A stretch of 64,000 bases of DNA from assembly GCA_040880125.1 (NCBI GenBank), contig JBBDJB010000050.1:8608-72607 (forward strand). The letters are read 5' to 3'. Made by a program: the position numbers and the translations under genes. Source of the stretch: JBBDJB01 sp040880125 (GTDB lineage: Bacteria > Planctomycetota > Planctomycetia > Pirellulales > JBBDJB01). Below are positions 8,169 to 17,012 of this stretch, piece by piece (position 1 is the first letter of the stretch; the number at the start of each line of letters is the position of its first letter). The notes under the pieces are model-generated. The model ran no database searches. It saw nothing but the letters and a program-made list of their open reading frames with translations, and was not told where the DNA came from.

Positions 8169-8679
8169 TTCGGTTTTGGTCTGGGCGCGAATGGCAGAAT
8201 CCCCCGCGGCTCACGAGGACACGCTGGCGAGCCCGCGCGTCGCGCAGGCTAGAGTTGGAACCGAATGAAGACGAATGCGCTACGATATCGACGCTGATAT
8301 TCACACCGCGGTAGGGGACAGGATCGGCGATCCTCCAGCCGCCATCGCCCCGGTGCCACTGGCGGCGCCAGGCAGCGCCCATCGGGCGAGATCGAGCCCC
8401 CCACAGAACACCAGTCTACGTCAGCGGTTGGAAAGCATCAAGACAATCGCGTCTCGTAAACCCCTACAGGCGATTGGCTTTCGTCAAATCGCGCCCGCGC
8501 CTCACACGGCTGCGGCGGACGGCCGACCTTCTGGGCGGTCTGTGGCGGACGCCAGGACACGCCCGGGCCACTGTATCACCGCTCGTTGACAGTCCAAATG
8601 GTGGATTTTAAAATAACGAGTCTTCGCGGATTTTCCGCGAAATGGCGGAATGACGGTGCAGAACATTCGGAGAAGTGCG
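8169..8679. other. Divergent intergenic region thrC / dksA-like
   Basis: 510 bp between divergent genes. The right end carries a near-consensus promoter (8586-8614). In the remainder no gene, repeat copy or RNA was recognised. A promoter for thrC is expected in the left part, but no clear pair of boxes was found. Confidence 0.6.
8586..8614 (+). promoter_or_regulatory. Near-consensus sigma-70 promoter for dksA-like/lspA
   Basis: TTGACA (8586-8591), exactly 17 bp, then TAAAAT (8609-8614). Predicted start near 8621, about 60 nt before the first codon. One of the strongest promoter matches in the window. Confidence 0.75.
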
Positions 8680-9048
8680 ATGAAGAAGGTCGACCTCAAC
8701 GTGTACAAGGACCGCCTGCTCGTATTACGTGCCCGTCTCCGCGGCGACGTGACGACGATGGCGGACGCCGCGCTGCGCAACAACGGCATGCAATCCGACG
8801 GCGATTCCGCCATGCCGATCCACATGGCCGAGTTGGGTAGCGACAATTTCGAGCAGGAGTTTACGCTCAGCCTGATGGAGACCGAAGAGGACACCCTCGA
8901 GGCGATCGAAGCGGCACTGGAGCGGATCGAAGAGCGAGAATACGGCAAGTGCACCGATTGCGGCGGCGTCATTCCGAAGATGCGCCTCAACGCCATCCCG
9001 TATACGGCCCTCTGCATCAAGTGCGCGGAGGCCAAGGAACGGAGATAG
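8680..9048 (+). CDS. DksA/TraR-type C4 zinc-finger protein
   Basis: A 122-residue protein with an N-terminal coiled-coil hairpin rich in acidic residues (about 5-88) and a C-terminal four-cysteine finger CTDC / CIKC (C91, C94, C112, C115). Members bind RNA polymerase through the secondary channel. The DxxDxA tip signature of classical DksA is not seen, so ppGpp co-regulation should not be assumed. The ATG at 8680 is preferred to 8650 because GGAGAAG sits 5 nt upstream. Only 9 bp separate it from lspA, whose ribosome site overlaps its end. Confidence 0.88.
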   Translation: MKKVDLNVYKDRLLVLRARLRGDVTTMADAALRNNGMQSDGDSAMPIHMAELGSDNFEQEFTLSLMETEEDTLEAIEAALERIEEREYGKCTDCGGVIPKMRLNAIPYTALCIKCAEAKERR

Positions 9049-9057
9049 CCCTTCGCC

Positions 9058-9669
9058 ATGAAGGCGACCCTCAGCAGCCGATACGTCCTGTTGTACTTCG
9101 CGATCGCGGCGGTAGGTTGCCTGGCCGATCTGTGGACCAAGCACGCCGTATTCGATGCGCTGGGCGCGCCCGGCGCCGGGGGGCGTGTCTATTGGGTGTG
9201 GAACGGTTTCGTCGCACTGCAGCCCAGTCTGAATGAGGGGGCCTTGTTCGGCATCGGACAGGGCTACGTTCTCGTTCTGGCAGTCCTCTCGGTGGTCGCG
9301 ATGCTGGCCATCGTCGGCTGGGTCTTCTTCGGCGGTGCGGCGGAGGATGGGTGGCTCACCGCGGCTTTGGGGTGCATCACCGGAGGAATTCTCGGCAATC
9401 TGTATGACCGTCTGGGCCTGCACGGGCTAACGTGGCAATTCCCGGCCGGGAGGGTGGGCGAGCCGGTCCACGCCGTCCGCGATTGGATCTTGCTGCAGGC
9501 CGGCGATCAATGGCGGTGGCCCAATTTCAACATTGCCGACGCGCTGCTGGTCTGCGGCGTAGGGCTAATGCTGTGGCACGCCGTGCTGATAGCCCCCGCC
9601 GCGCAAAATGCGGCTTCAACACCCGATGCCGAAGAGCCTTCCGACTCCGGTGCTTGCGCCCGCCGCTAA
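9058..9669 (+). CDS. lspA: Lipoprotein signal peptidase LspA
   Basis: Inner-membrane aspartyl protease that cuts prolipoprotein signal peptides after lipidation. It has 203 residues and four hydrophobic helices. The catalytic aspartates are D117 in GNLYDRLG and D161 in NFNIADALL. An unusually long loop, residues 121-157, lies between them and carries GRVGEPVHAVRDW. It is translationally close to the upstream zinc-finger gene, an arrangement seen in many planctomycetes. Lipoproteins encoded in this window, such as 58981-59880, would be substrates. Confidence 0.95.
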   Translation: MKATLSSRYVLLYFAIAAVGCLADLWTKHAVFDALGAPGAGGRVYWVWNGFVALQPSLNEGALFGIGQGYVLVLAVLSVVAMLAIVGWVFFGGAAEDGWLTAALGCITGGILGNLYDRLGLHGLTWQFPAGRVGEPVHAVRDWILLQAGDQWRWPNFNIADALLVCGVGLMLWHAVLIAPAAQNAASTPDAEEPSDSGACARR

Positions 9670-10067
9670 CCGCGCCACCTTCTGCCAGCCTTGCGAGCAG
9701 CTCTCGCTTCTCCCGTCGCACGGCGGCCGCTTTTTGCAAAACTTGACAGCAAAGCCGCATTTGTTACCATCTTTACCAAGCCAGCGGGGGATTTGGGAAC
9801 TCCATGAAAGTCGGGTGCGGCTGCCGTGCACCAAATCTTCTCTGGCGGCGGGCAGGGCGGCGAGCACAGCATTTCCAAGCTTGCATTCATCTACTTTTCA
9901 GCTTCGGCTGCTAGTTCGTCTTCTCGAGTGCTCCACCGAGTTCTTGTCCGGAGGAAGGGGCCGTCAGGTCCCAATCGGGGCTCAATTCGGACGTCTTGAC
10001 CGAGGATCGTGGAGTGGATGGCGGGGCCGGCGTTCGTCGGCGGCCGGCCTGGCTGGGGGGCATATCG
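9670..10067. other. Gap between lspA and the Rrf2 gene
   Basis: About 400 bp with a promoter-like pair at 9743-9770 and no convincing gene. A 36-codon frame starting ATG at 9804 has several cysteines but lacks a ribosome site, and was not called. Confidence 0.5.
9743..9770 (+). promoter_or_regulatory. Promoter candidate upstream of the Rrf2 gene
   Basis: TTGACA (9743-9748), a 16-bp spacer and TACCAT (9765-9770). It would give a leader of about 290 nt before the Rrf2 gene. Confidence 0.5.
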
Positions 10068-10472
10068 ATGAAATGGTCGCGGGCGGTCGCGTATGCAGTG
10101 CAGGCAACGGTGCAGTTGGCCAGTGATCCGGGCGACCGCCCCATCCCCTGTAGCAAGTTGGCCGCCGAAGGCGACATGCCCGAGCGGTTTTTGCTGCAGA
10201 TTCTCCGCTGCCTGGTCACGCACGGCATCCTGCATTCCGCCCGGGGCGTCGACGGCGGCTATATGATGAATCGCGGCTCCCACGAGGTTTCGCTGTTGGA
10301 CGTGATCGAGGCGGTCGAGGGGCCGCTGACACCCAGTGTCCCACACAGCGGCGGGCTCTCTCCGGCATCCCAGAAAAGACTTCAGAAGGCCCTGCAGGAA
10401 GTTACCGCTGCGGCCCGCAAAAAACTCAAGGCGGTCAAGATTGCCGAGCTGCTAGACAATCACGACAGGTGA
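10068..10472 (+). CDS. Rrf2-family transcriptional regulator
   Basis: A 134-residue protein with the N-terminal winged helix-turn-helix of Rrf2 proteins (SRAVAYAVQA at the start, GVDGGYMM in the wing). The family often senses redox or nitric oxide through an Fe-S cluster bound by three cysteines after residue 90. None is present here; the only cysteines are in IPCSKLA and ILRCLV in the DNA-binding half. A cluster of the IscR type is therefore not expected. The ATG at 10068 follows GGGGGG at about 8 nt. The C-terminus is basic and helical. Confidence 0.87.
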   Translation: MKWSRAVAYAVQATVQLASDPGDRPIPCSKLAAEGDMPERFLLQILRCLVTHGILHSARGVDGGYMMNRGSHEVSLLDVIEAVEGPLTPSVPHSGGLSPASQKRLQKALQEVTAAARKKLKAVKIAELLDNHDR

Positions 10473-10683
10473 CCTCCACCGTGGCGGCCGGGCATTCGAC
10501 CGAGTGACTTGCCGCACCGAGAGCAAAGCCTTTGCCGATTCCAGGGCCGCGACGAAACCGCTCGCCCGCCTTCGCACTCGCCGGCCGGGGAACGGTTCGC
10601 CTCTCGCCGCCGGTCCGTCCGAACTCTAAAATGAAGGATCGTCCAAACGTCCGAGTCCCAGCTTCGATCCGCCTCTTGAATCT

Positions 10684-11370
10684 ATGCGCCAGCCTTCTCA
10701 AGCCATTGGATTGCTGCTCAGCGGCGGGCTGGATAGCGCAATTCTGCTCGCGCATCTGTTGGATTCGGGGAGAGCCGTTCAACCGTTCTATGTCCAATGC
10801 GGCCTGGTGTGGCAAGAATGCGAACAGGCGGCGGTGCGCGGGCTGCTGAGGGAAATCGCCTCGCCGCGGCTCTCGCCGCTGGTTGTGCTCGACATGCCCG
10901 TTGCCGATCTTTACGACGAGCACTGGAGCGTGACAGGGCGACAGCCGCCCGGCCGCCACACGCCCGACGAAGCCATGTATCTGCCGGGCCGTAATCCGCT
11001 ATTGCTGATTAAAGCCGCGCTCTGGTGCCGCCTGCGCGGCATCGACCAAATCGCGCTGGCGTCGCTGCGGACCAACCCGTTCGGCGACGCCACGTGCGCA
11101 TTCTTCGACCAGTTCCAGGCGGCGCTCAACCAGGCCACCGGAGGCGATGTCCGCATCGTTCGCCCCTTCGAGCACTTTACGAAGCAACAAGTGCTCGAGC
11201 TCGGCCGCAGATATCCGCTCGCGCACACTTTTTCGTGCGTGGCCCCGGTGGAAGGGCTGCACTGCGGTGGCTGCAATAAATGTGCGGAGCGGCAGAACGC
11301 CTTCCGAAGCGCTCGCCTGATCGACCCGACCACCTACGCCACCACCGCCGCCAGCGGCATCGCCAGCTAA
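10684..11370 (+). CDS. queC: 7-cyano-7-deazaguanine synthase QueC-like
   Basis: ATP-dependent PP-loop enzyme forming preQ0 from 7-carboxy-7-deazaguanine. It has 228 residues. The pyrophosphate loop SGGLDS is at 13-18. Four C-terminal cysteines (C185, C194, C197, C200, the last three in CGGCNKC) fit the QueC zinc site. The stretch YLPGRNPLLLIKAA matches the family. It is 15 bp from queD and the pair was probably retained as an operon for queuosine precursor synthesis; QueE and QueF are not in the window. A broader ExsB-like role cannot be excluded. Confidence 0.85.
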   Translation: MRQPSQAIGLLLSGGLDSAILLAHLLDSGRAVQPFYVQCGLVWQECEQAAVRGLLREIASPRLSPLVVLDMPVADLYDEHWSVTGRQPPGRHTPDEAMYLPGRNPLLLIKAALWCRLRGIDQIALASLRTNPFGDATCAFFDQFQAALNQATGGDVRIVRPFEHFTKQQVLELGRRYPLAHTFSCVAPVEGLHCGGCNKCAERQNAFRSARLIDPTTYATTAASGIAS

Positions 11371-11385
11371 TCGAAACGAGCCGAC

Positions 11386-11835
11386 ATGTACCGGGTGACC
11401 CGCGAAATCGACTTCTGCTACGGCCACCGCCTGCTGAACTACGAGGGCAAGTGTAAATATCTGCACGGGCACAATGGCCGGGCGGTGATCGTCATCGAGT
11501 CCGACTCGCTCGACGACCGCGGCATGGTGCTGGACTTTTCCGATATCAAGCGGGCGGTCAGCACGTGGATCGACGACAATCTCGACCACCGCATGATTCT
11601 GCACCGCGACGATCCGGCGGTGCCGCACTTGCAGAAGCTGGACGAGCCACTTTACCTGCTCGATACCAACCCCACGGCGGAGAACATCGCCAAGCTGATC
11701 TTCGACGTGACGGCCAGCCACGGCTTTCCGGTCGTCGAGGCGCGATTGTGGGAGACGCCGCGCTGCTTCGCCACCTATAGTGAAGCCGGCTGGTCGAACT
11801 CCGAAGACATACGCAGCCCGGGCGGCTCGAGGTGA
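11386..11835 (+). CDS. queD: 6-carboxytetrahydropterin synthase QueD
   Basis: A 149-residue tunnelling-fold enzyme of the 6-pyruvoyl-tetrahydropterin synthase family, making 6-carboxytetrahydropterin for 7-deazaguanines. The zinc histidines H14, H27 and H29 and the catalytic cysteine C23 are visible in CYGHRL and CKYLHGHN. The block NLDHRMIL and the late glutamate in VEARLWETP also fit. It follows queC immediately. The C-terminal 20 residues after SEAGWS are variable. Confidence 0.92.
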   Translation: MYRVTREIDFCYGHRLLNYEGKCKYLHGHNGRAVIVIESDSLDDRGMVLDFSDIKRAVSTWIDDNLDHRMILHRDDPAVPHLQKLDEPLYLLDTNPTAENIAKLIFDVTASHGFPVVEARLWETPRCFATYSEAGWSNSEDIRSPGGSR

Positions 11836-12287
11836 GCCGACGCCGGACTGCGTCCCCCCTGGGAAAGTCGGCGCGCAATTCCCGCGTTAATCGCTTCGCG
11901 AGTCGGCGCATGATTCGGTCGTTGTACTTTTTCGCCAGCGCACTGGGCGAGCGGTGGTTTCGCCGCCTGATGAGTCGCCCCAGCGGGCGACAAGCCTGAG
12001 TATCGGCCGAATCGAGCGGCGGCGTTGATAAAGTTTGCCGGATATCCGGACCGCGCCGCCGCCTGCTGTGCTAGCACCGATCTCTTCGCGAAATGCCGAC
12101 CCATCGTGACGAAGTACTCGCAGCCGCGCGACCAGCGCGAACGCGGGCCGACCTGCTAGCGGCGAATCTCGCCGATTAGGCTCATAAACTTTGACGGCTG
12201 CGCCGATTTTGAGGGTTGAGCGGCGCACCCTTGCGCTCGTGGGGCGCGTCAACCTGACCTCCAGAGGGCCAGAAAGAGGAAGCTTCA
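11836..12287. other. Intergenic region before the ExbB-like operon
   Basis: About 450 bp with no gene recognised. A hairpin with perfect 7-bp arms GTCGCCC / GGGCGAC (11974-11991) might end queCD transcription but has no T tract. No clear promoter pair was found before 12288. Confidence 0.5.
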
Positions 12288-13598
12288 ATGGTGTCGCGAC
12301 TAAGCAAACTTGCGCAGTATATCCTGAACATGCCCGTTCTCTGGGGTGGCTTGGCCTGCCTGGCGTTCTACTCCCTGATCTCCAAGGGAGCGATTCAGAA
12401 CGAGCTGATCCGTCGGTACTTCGCCAGTCACCCGGTGGAATACATCACGGCGATGTTGTTCTTTGTGGGCATGGCAGCCCTGATCCTCAAAGCCCTCGAT
12501 TTGGCGTCGCAACTCGGCGTCGATCGTCGAGTGGATCTGGGGCCGCCGCTGGATAGCCATGACACGCACGAGGCGTCGCGGGTCTTAGCCCGGCTGGACG
12601 AGCTGCCGGACAACTTGCGAAGCAGTTATCTGGTGCGCCGTGTGCGCGACGCCGCCGAGTATGTCCAGCGGAAGGCCTCCGCGGCGACGCTCGAACGACA
12701 ACTACGCCATCTTTCCGACTTGGACGCGGAACGGGCCTACGCCGATGGCGCGCTGGTGCGGATCATCGTCTGGGCCATCCCGATCCTGGGCTTTCTTGGT
12801 ACGGTAATCGGCATCACGCTGGCGATCGCCAATCTCCAGCCGGAAGCTCTGGAGAACTCGCTGTCGAACGTCACCTCCGGCTTGGGAGTGGCGTTCGATA
12901 CGACGGCGCTGGCCTTGGGATTGTCGCTGGTGCTGATGTTCGCCAAGTTCGCGGTCGACCGCTTGGAAGGCCGGCTTCTCACCCAGGTGGACGAGCGCGT
13001 AACGGCCGACTTGAGCGGCCGCTTTCGAGGCGAGGCGCTCGAGGCCGGCTCTCAATTGTCGGCGGTACGCACCATGGCCGACACGGTGGTCGAGTCGAGC
13101 GAACGGCTGGTCGAGCGGCAGGCTGAGTTGTGGCGATCCACGATTGATTCTGCGCACCGGCAGTGGTCGCAGGTGACATCGCAGTTGGGCCAGCAGCTTG
13201 AATCGACGCTCTCCGATTCGCTCGAAACGGGGCTCAAGCGCCACGCGGAAACGCTGACTGCGGCCGAACAGGAGATGGCGGCCGAGAATCGGCGACACTG
13301 GGAGCTTATCCGCGAATCGTTAAGCGAAACCGCCACGCTGGCCGCGCAGCAACAGGCCGAGCTGATGCGGCAGGGCGATCTCCTGCGCCGCGTGGTCGAG
13401 GCGACCGACCAGGTGCAACAATTGGAGTCGACGCTCAACGACAACCTCTCCGCCCTGGCCGGCGCCGGGAACTTCGAGCAGACCGTGCTGAGCCTGTCCG
13501 CGGCCATTCAACTGCTCAATGCGAGGCTGTCGCCGGGCAGCTCTGAGCCGCGGCGGATCGACTTGCACTCCAAGCATCCTGCCGGCAACGCTGCATAA
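12288..13598 (+). CDS. MotA/TolQ/ExbB-like channel with long coiled-coil tail
   Basis: A 436-residue membrane protein. Hydrophobic segments lie at about 14-32, 52-72, 156-181 and 198-221. The last two carry ExbB/TolQ channel motifs (IPILGFLGTVIGIT and AFDTTALALGL). From about 225 to 410 it is hydrophilic, heptad-rich and probably a cytoplasmic coiled coil, far longer than in ExbB or TolQ. This resembles the general plan of tailed MotA-like proteins such as ZorA. AGAGGA lies upstream of the ATG. Its stop overlaps the next start (TAATG), so it is translationally coupled to two ExbD-like partners. Confidence 0.88.
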   Translation: MVSRLSKLAQYILNMPVLWGGLACLAFYSLISKGAIQNELIRRYFASHPVEYITAMLFFVGMAALILKALDLASQLGVDRRVDLGPPLDSHDTHEASRVLARLDELPDNLRSSYLVRRVRDAAEYVQRKASAATLERQLRHLSDLDAERAYADGALVRIIVWAIPILGFLGTVIGITLAIANLQPEALENSLSNVTSGLGVAFDTTALALGLSLVLMFAKFAVDRLEGRLLTQVDERVTADLSGRFRGEALEAGSQLSAVRTMADTVVESSERLVERQAELWRSTIDSAHRQWSQVTSQLGQQLESTLSDSLETGLKRHAETLTAAEQEMAAENRRHWELIRESLSETATLAAQQQAELMRQGDLLRRVVEATDQVQQLESTLNDNLSALAGAGNFEQTVLSLSAAIQLLNARLSPGSSEPRRIDLHSKHPAGNAA

Positions 13599-15322
13599 TG
13601 CGCGCGATCTCTCGTGACAATTCGAGCGTTGTTTCGCTGTTTCCGTTTCTGGCGGTGCTGCTTTGCACCATGGGCGCGCTGATCGTGCTCTTGGTGGTGA
13701 TCGCCCGGCAAGCGCGTCTAGAGGCCGCCCAGCAGGCAAACGCGCCGGACAACGCCCATCTTGCCGACATGAGCGCAAAGCTGAACGACCAGATCGAGAT
13801 GCTCCAGCAGTCGCAGCAGCGCACTCGCGAGAATCTGAAGAACGACCGGCTCACGCTCAGCCACCTGGAAGAACACCTCTGGCGGCTGCGGGAACGGGTC
13901 GTCGAATTGCAGGCCGCCGCCAAACAGCTCGAAGAGGCGCAGGCCCTGGATGAAGCGACCCGCCAAAGGGCGGAGGCGGAAGTCCAGCGGCTGCGGAAGT
14001 TAATTGACGAGACCCGGCAGGTGATTGCCGAGCAACGCGAGGAGGCGAGCCAGCGGCGGCCGTCCTACGCGGTGGTGCCGTATCGAGGGCAGAACGCTAC
14101 CACACGGCGTCCCATCTACATTGAATGCCTGCGTGATTCGGTGGTGATCCAGCCCGAAGGCATCGTGCTCCATGAGCGGGACTTCATTGCGCCGTTGGGG
14201 CCGGGCAACCCGCTGGCGGCAGCGCTCCGGGCGGCCAGTGAGTATTGGGCACAACAGGCGACAGCCACGGGTGACGAGTTGGCCGAGCCGTATCCACTGA
14301 TTCTCGTGCGGCCCGAGGGGATAGGAGCATACTACCGCGTCCGCGATGCGGTCGAGTCGTGGGCGGACAACTTCGGCTATGAACTGATCGAGCAGGACTG
14401 GGAGCTTTCGTTCCCGCCGGTCGATCCGCAACTGGCGCATCTTCAGGAACGAGCGATCCGCGAAGCGCGGCTGCGCCGCGTCGAGTTGGCCAGGGCAGCA
14501 CCCAGCCGGTACGGAAGCTATTCCAGCGCCGGCGGTGCCACCGGCGAGGTGGGCGAGACAACCGGACGCGGATCGGCCGGCTCGCCTGCTGGCGAACTGG
14601 GAGCATCCGGCCGAGGCGCCGGCGAGGGTTCGTCTTTCTTAGGACCGGGTTCGTTTGCCGCCCGGCGCGCCGAACAGGCGTCTGACGGGACAGGCTCGGG
14701 TGACTCGTCCGAAGGGTCCGCCGGCATGCAGGCTAGCGACGGAGCGAATCCCACAACCACAGCCGATTCGGCAGCCGGTGGTGAGGGCCCATCGTCTCCA
14801 GCAGAAGGCTCCCCCTCGCAGCCGTCCGGCGGCACGCCGGGTGACACGGCCGATGCGAGTAGCGACACAGCCGCGCAAGCGGAAGGCGGCACCGGCGGTC
14901 CCAATTCATTCGGAGCCGATACGCACGTTGCGGGTCCTGGTGGGACATCGTCGAACATCGCCCGGCCACTTTCGGATCAGCGCGGCGCCGATTGGGCGCT
15001 TTCCAAAGAAAGCCAGCGTGCGGTACCGATCAGCCGGCCCGTCAAAGTGGTTTGCTCGGCCGATCACTTGGCGATTCTCTCCAGCGACACCAATGAGGTC
15101 GGCCAAAAAATACCGCTGACCTCGCCCACTGCCGACGCGGTCGACGATTTCATCGCCGCGCTGTGGGAGCACACCGCCGCCTGGGGGATCGCCGGCGATG
15201 GGCTCTATTGGCGACCGACGATTGTGCTCATCCCCGATCCCAGCGGACAGCGCAGGGCCGATGATTTGGAAACACTGCTAAAAGGCAGCGGACTGCCCGT
15301 CAAACAACGCACCTCACCATGA
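13598..15322 (+). CDS. Single-span ExbD-like partner 1, aspartate-less
   Basis: A 574-residue protein. Residues 1-10 are cytoplasmic, 11-36 a membrane span, 40-155 a coiled coil, and about 158-260 a folded region ending in ILVRPEGIGAYYRVRDAVES, which looks like the ExbD/TolR periplasmic repeat. Residues about 300-460 are Gly/Ser/Ala-rich and probably unstructured. A final 100-residue part includes IVLIPDPSGQRRADDL. The span (FLAVLLCTMGALIVLL) aligns with that of the next gene, but the ExbD-type aspartate is replaced by A19. Function is unknown; a structural partner of the upstream channel is the best guess. Confidence 0.8.
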   Translation: MRAISRDNSSVVSLFPFLAVLLCTMGALIVLLVVIARQARLEAAQQANAPDNAHLADMSAKLNDQIEMLQQSQQRTRENLKNDRLTLSHLEEHLWRLRERVVELQAAAKQLEEAQALDEATRQRAEAEVQRLRKLIDETRQVIAEQREEASQRRPSYAVVPYRGQNATTRRPIYIECLRDSVVIQPEGIVLHERDFIAPLGPGNPLAAALRAASEYWAQQATATGDELAEPYPLILVRPEGIGAYYRVRDAVESWADNFGYELIEQDWELSFPPVDPQLAHLQERAIREARLRRVELARAAPSRYGSYSSAGGATGEVGETTGRGSAGSPAGELGASGRGAGEGSSFLGPGSFAARRAEQASDGTGSGDSSEGSAGMQASDGANPTTTADSAAGGEGPSSPAEGSPSQPSGGTPGDTADASSDTAAQAEGGTGGPNSFGADTHVAGPGGTSSNIARPLSDQRGADWALSKESQRAVPISRPVKVVCSADHLAILSSDTNEVGQKIPLTSPTADAVDDFIAALWEHTAAWGIAGDGLYWRPTIVLIPDPSGQRRADDLETLLKGSGLPVKQRTSP

Positions 15323-16335
15323 CCAGACGCCACCTGCACGACGACGCCGATCAGCCGGGCCAGGATTCCTTCCTGGACATCGTGGCGAATATCGTCGGCA
15401 TCCTGATCATCCTGGTGCTGGCGGTGGGTGTTCGCGCCAGCCGCTCACCGGCCAATGCGCCGACCGTGAGCATCGACAGTGCGGCGTCGCCAGCCGACAT
15501 AGCGGCTGCGCGTGCCGAAACGTTTCGTCTCGGCACGGAAGTGCGGGGGCTTTCGAATCAAGCGCGCGAGGTGAAGCAGGAGATCGCCGCGCGTAGATAT
15601 GAGCGGGAGAGCCTGCTCACGGGGGTGCGGGCCATCGAGGCCGAGATGGAGCGTCGCAGAGAGTCGCTCGACGAGGCCACGGCCGTGGACTACGACCTGC
15701 GCATTGGCCGAGAAGCGGCCCAGGCAGAGTTGGATCGGTTGATGCGAGAGCAGCTTTCGCTGCAGACCATCGAGCCGGACACGGTGCAAATCGAAAACCT
15801 CCCCACGCCGTTGAGCCGCACCGTTACCGGGCCGGAGCTGACCTTTCAGCTCCGCGGCGGGCGAGTGACGTGGATTCCGCTGGAGGACTTGCTTACCGAG
15901 CTTAAGTCGCAGTTTGAAACGAACGCCCAGCGTCTTACGTCGCAGCCGCGGTTCACCGGCACGGTGGGGCCGCTCGGCGGCTTCCGCTTGCGGTACCAAT
16001 TGGAGCGAATTGACAAGTCGACCGGCGAGGCGGGCGTCGGCCCGTCCTTCAGCATCGTCCGACTGGCTGAGTGGGAACTGGTGCTCGAATCGCCGAGCGC
16101 CGGCGAGAGCTTGGGCGAAGCAATGGCCGCCGGTTCGCGCTTTCGCCTGGCTCTGTCCGGTGCTGAGCCCCAGCGGACGACCGTTACGTTGTGGACGTAC
16201 CCCGATAGTTTCGATCTCTACCGGCAACTGCGGCAGGAGCTGTTCGAGCTGGAATTCGCTACCGCAGGACGTCCACTGCCGGCGGACATCGCCATCGGCG
16301 GTTCGCCGCAGGGCACGAAGTCGGCAGCGCAGTGA
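15319..16335 (+). CDS. Single-span ExbD-like partner 2 with conserved aspartate
   Basis: A 338-residue protein whose start overlaps the preceding stop (ATGA). The span at residues 17-39 begins SFLDIVANIVGILI, placing D20 where ExbD and TolR have their proton-carrying aspartate (FIDVML type). A coiled coil follows (about 55-150), then a beta-rich C-terminal region. With the two upstream genes it forms a channel plus a paired set of non-identical plug proteins. No peptidoglycan-binding OmpA signature was seen. It ends 12 bp from the convergent glutaredoxin gene. Confidence 0.8.
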   Translation: MTRRHLHDDADQPGQDSFLDIVANIVGILIILVLAVGVRASRSPANAPTVSIDSAASPADIAAARAETFRLGTEVRGLSNQAREVKQEIAARRYERESLLTGVRAIEAEMERRRESLDEATAVDYDLRIGREAAQAELDRLMREQLSLQTIEPDTVQIENLPTPLSRTVTGPELTFQLRGGRVTWIPLEDLLTELKSQFETNAQRLTSQPRFTGTVGPLGGFRLRYQLERIDKSTGEAGVGPSFSIVRLAEWELVLESPSAGESLGEAMAAGSRFRLALSGAEPQRTTVTLWTYPDSFDLYRQLRQELFELEFATAGRPLPADIAIGGSPQGTKSAAQ

Positions 16336-16347
16336 GCAAAAGCAGAA

Positions 16348-16581
16348 TTACCGCTTCGCGAGCAACCGCCGCAACAGCATCGGAGATACCCGGCCGCGGA
16401 ACCGCTCCTTGCCGTCGATGACCACCACGGGAATGCAATCGCCGTAGCGCTCGACCAGTTCCGGGTCCGGATCGATTTCGACCGCTTCCACCTGGAAGCC
16501 TTGCCGTTCAAGCTCCGCTCGCGCCTCATCGCACAAATGGCAGCCGGGTCTCGTATAAAGCGTGGCGACGGGGGGGTTCAT
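16348..16581 (-). CDS. Glutaredoxin-like thioredoxin-fold protein
   Basis: A 77-residue protein with the active-site pair CHLC (C14, C17) after LYTRPG and the cis-proline region CIPVVVIDG. This fits the small glutaredoxin-like family with a CxxC centre and a missing last helix. The start at 16581 is backed by AAGGACG; a longer frame upstream lacks such a site. It is likely cytosolic and involved in thiol-disulfide exchange. No partner gene is adjacent. Confidence 0.86.
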   Translation of the reverse strand: MNPPVATLYTRPGCHLCDEARAELERQGFQVEAVEIDPDPELVERYGDCIPVVVIDGKERFRGRVSPMLLRRLLAKR

Positions 16582-17012
16582 GTTCAGCGTCCTTTTCGTC
16601 GGGCGGCGGTAGTTCAGCCCGGAGTTTCCTGTTGCGTCACGGGCGGATCTTTTCACGCAGCTCCGGTCGCGTTGTTCCCAAAGCCCGTGTAGTGTCCAGC
16701 GGGGCCGGATTTTCGGAAAAAACGGCCGGGGCGGCCGTCAGGGCCATCTGTCGCTATAAAATTGTGCGAATCGCCCCTTTCCCAGTTTGTGACACGCAAG
16801 TAGCTGGTATCATTAGGGTTGGCATTGCTCGGCGCGACGCCCGTGGCGTGCTGGGTTGAACCTACACCAAAATTGCGGCGCCGCTGAGGTAAATCGCTCG
16901 TCATTGCCGCGTCTGGCACAATCCGTGGCTGCATAAAAGACGGCGCTTCGTAGCGAAGACCGATACTGCCACATTTTACCGCTCTTCTCAATCGCCGATA
17001 ATCGGCTCGCGT
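16582..17012. other. Divergent intergenic region, glutaredoxin / kinase
   Basis: About 430 bp between divergent genes. The right half is comparatively AT-rich and carries an extended -10 candidate at 16787-16813. No small gene or repeat copy was recognised. Confidence 0.5.
16787..16813 (+). promoter_or_regulatory. Possible extended -10 promoter for the kinase gene
   Basis: TTGTGA (16787-16792), a short 15-bp spacer, then TGG TATCAT with the TG of an extended -10 box. The gene starts 200 bp downstream. Confidence 0.35.

Noticed and set aside
12288..16335. Zorya defence system (ZorA-ZorB) for the channel trio
   Set aside because: The tailed channel resembles ZorA in plan, but the partners lack an OmpA-like peptidoglycan-binding domain and no ZorC, ZorD or ZorE gene is nearby.
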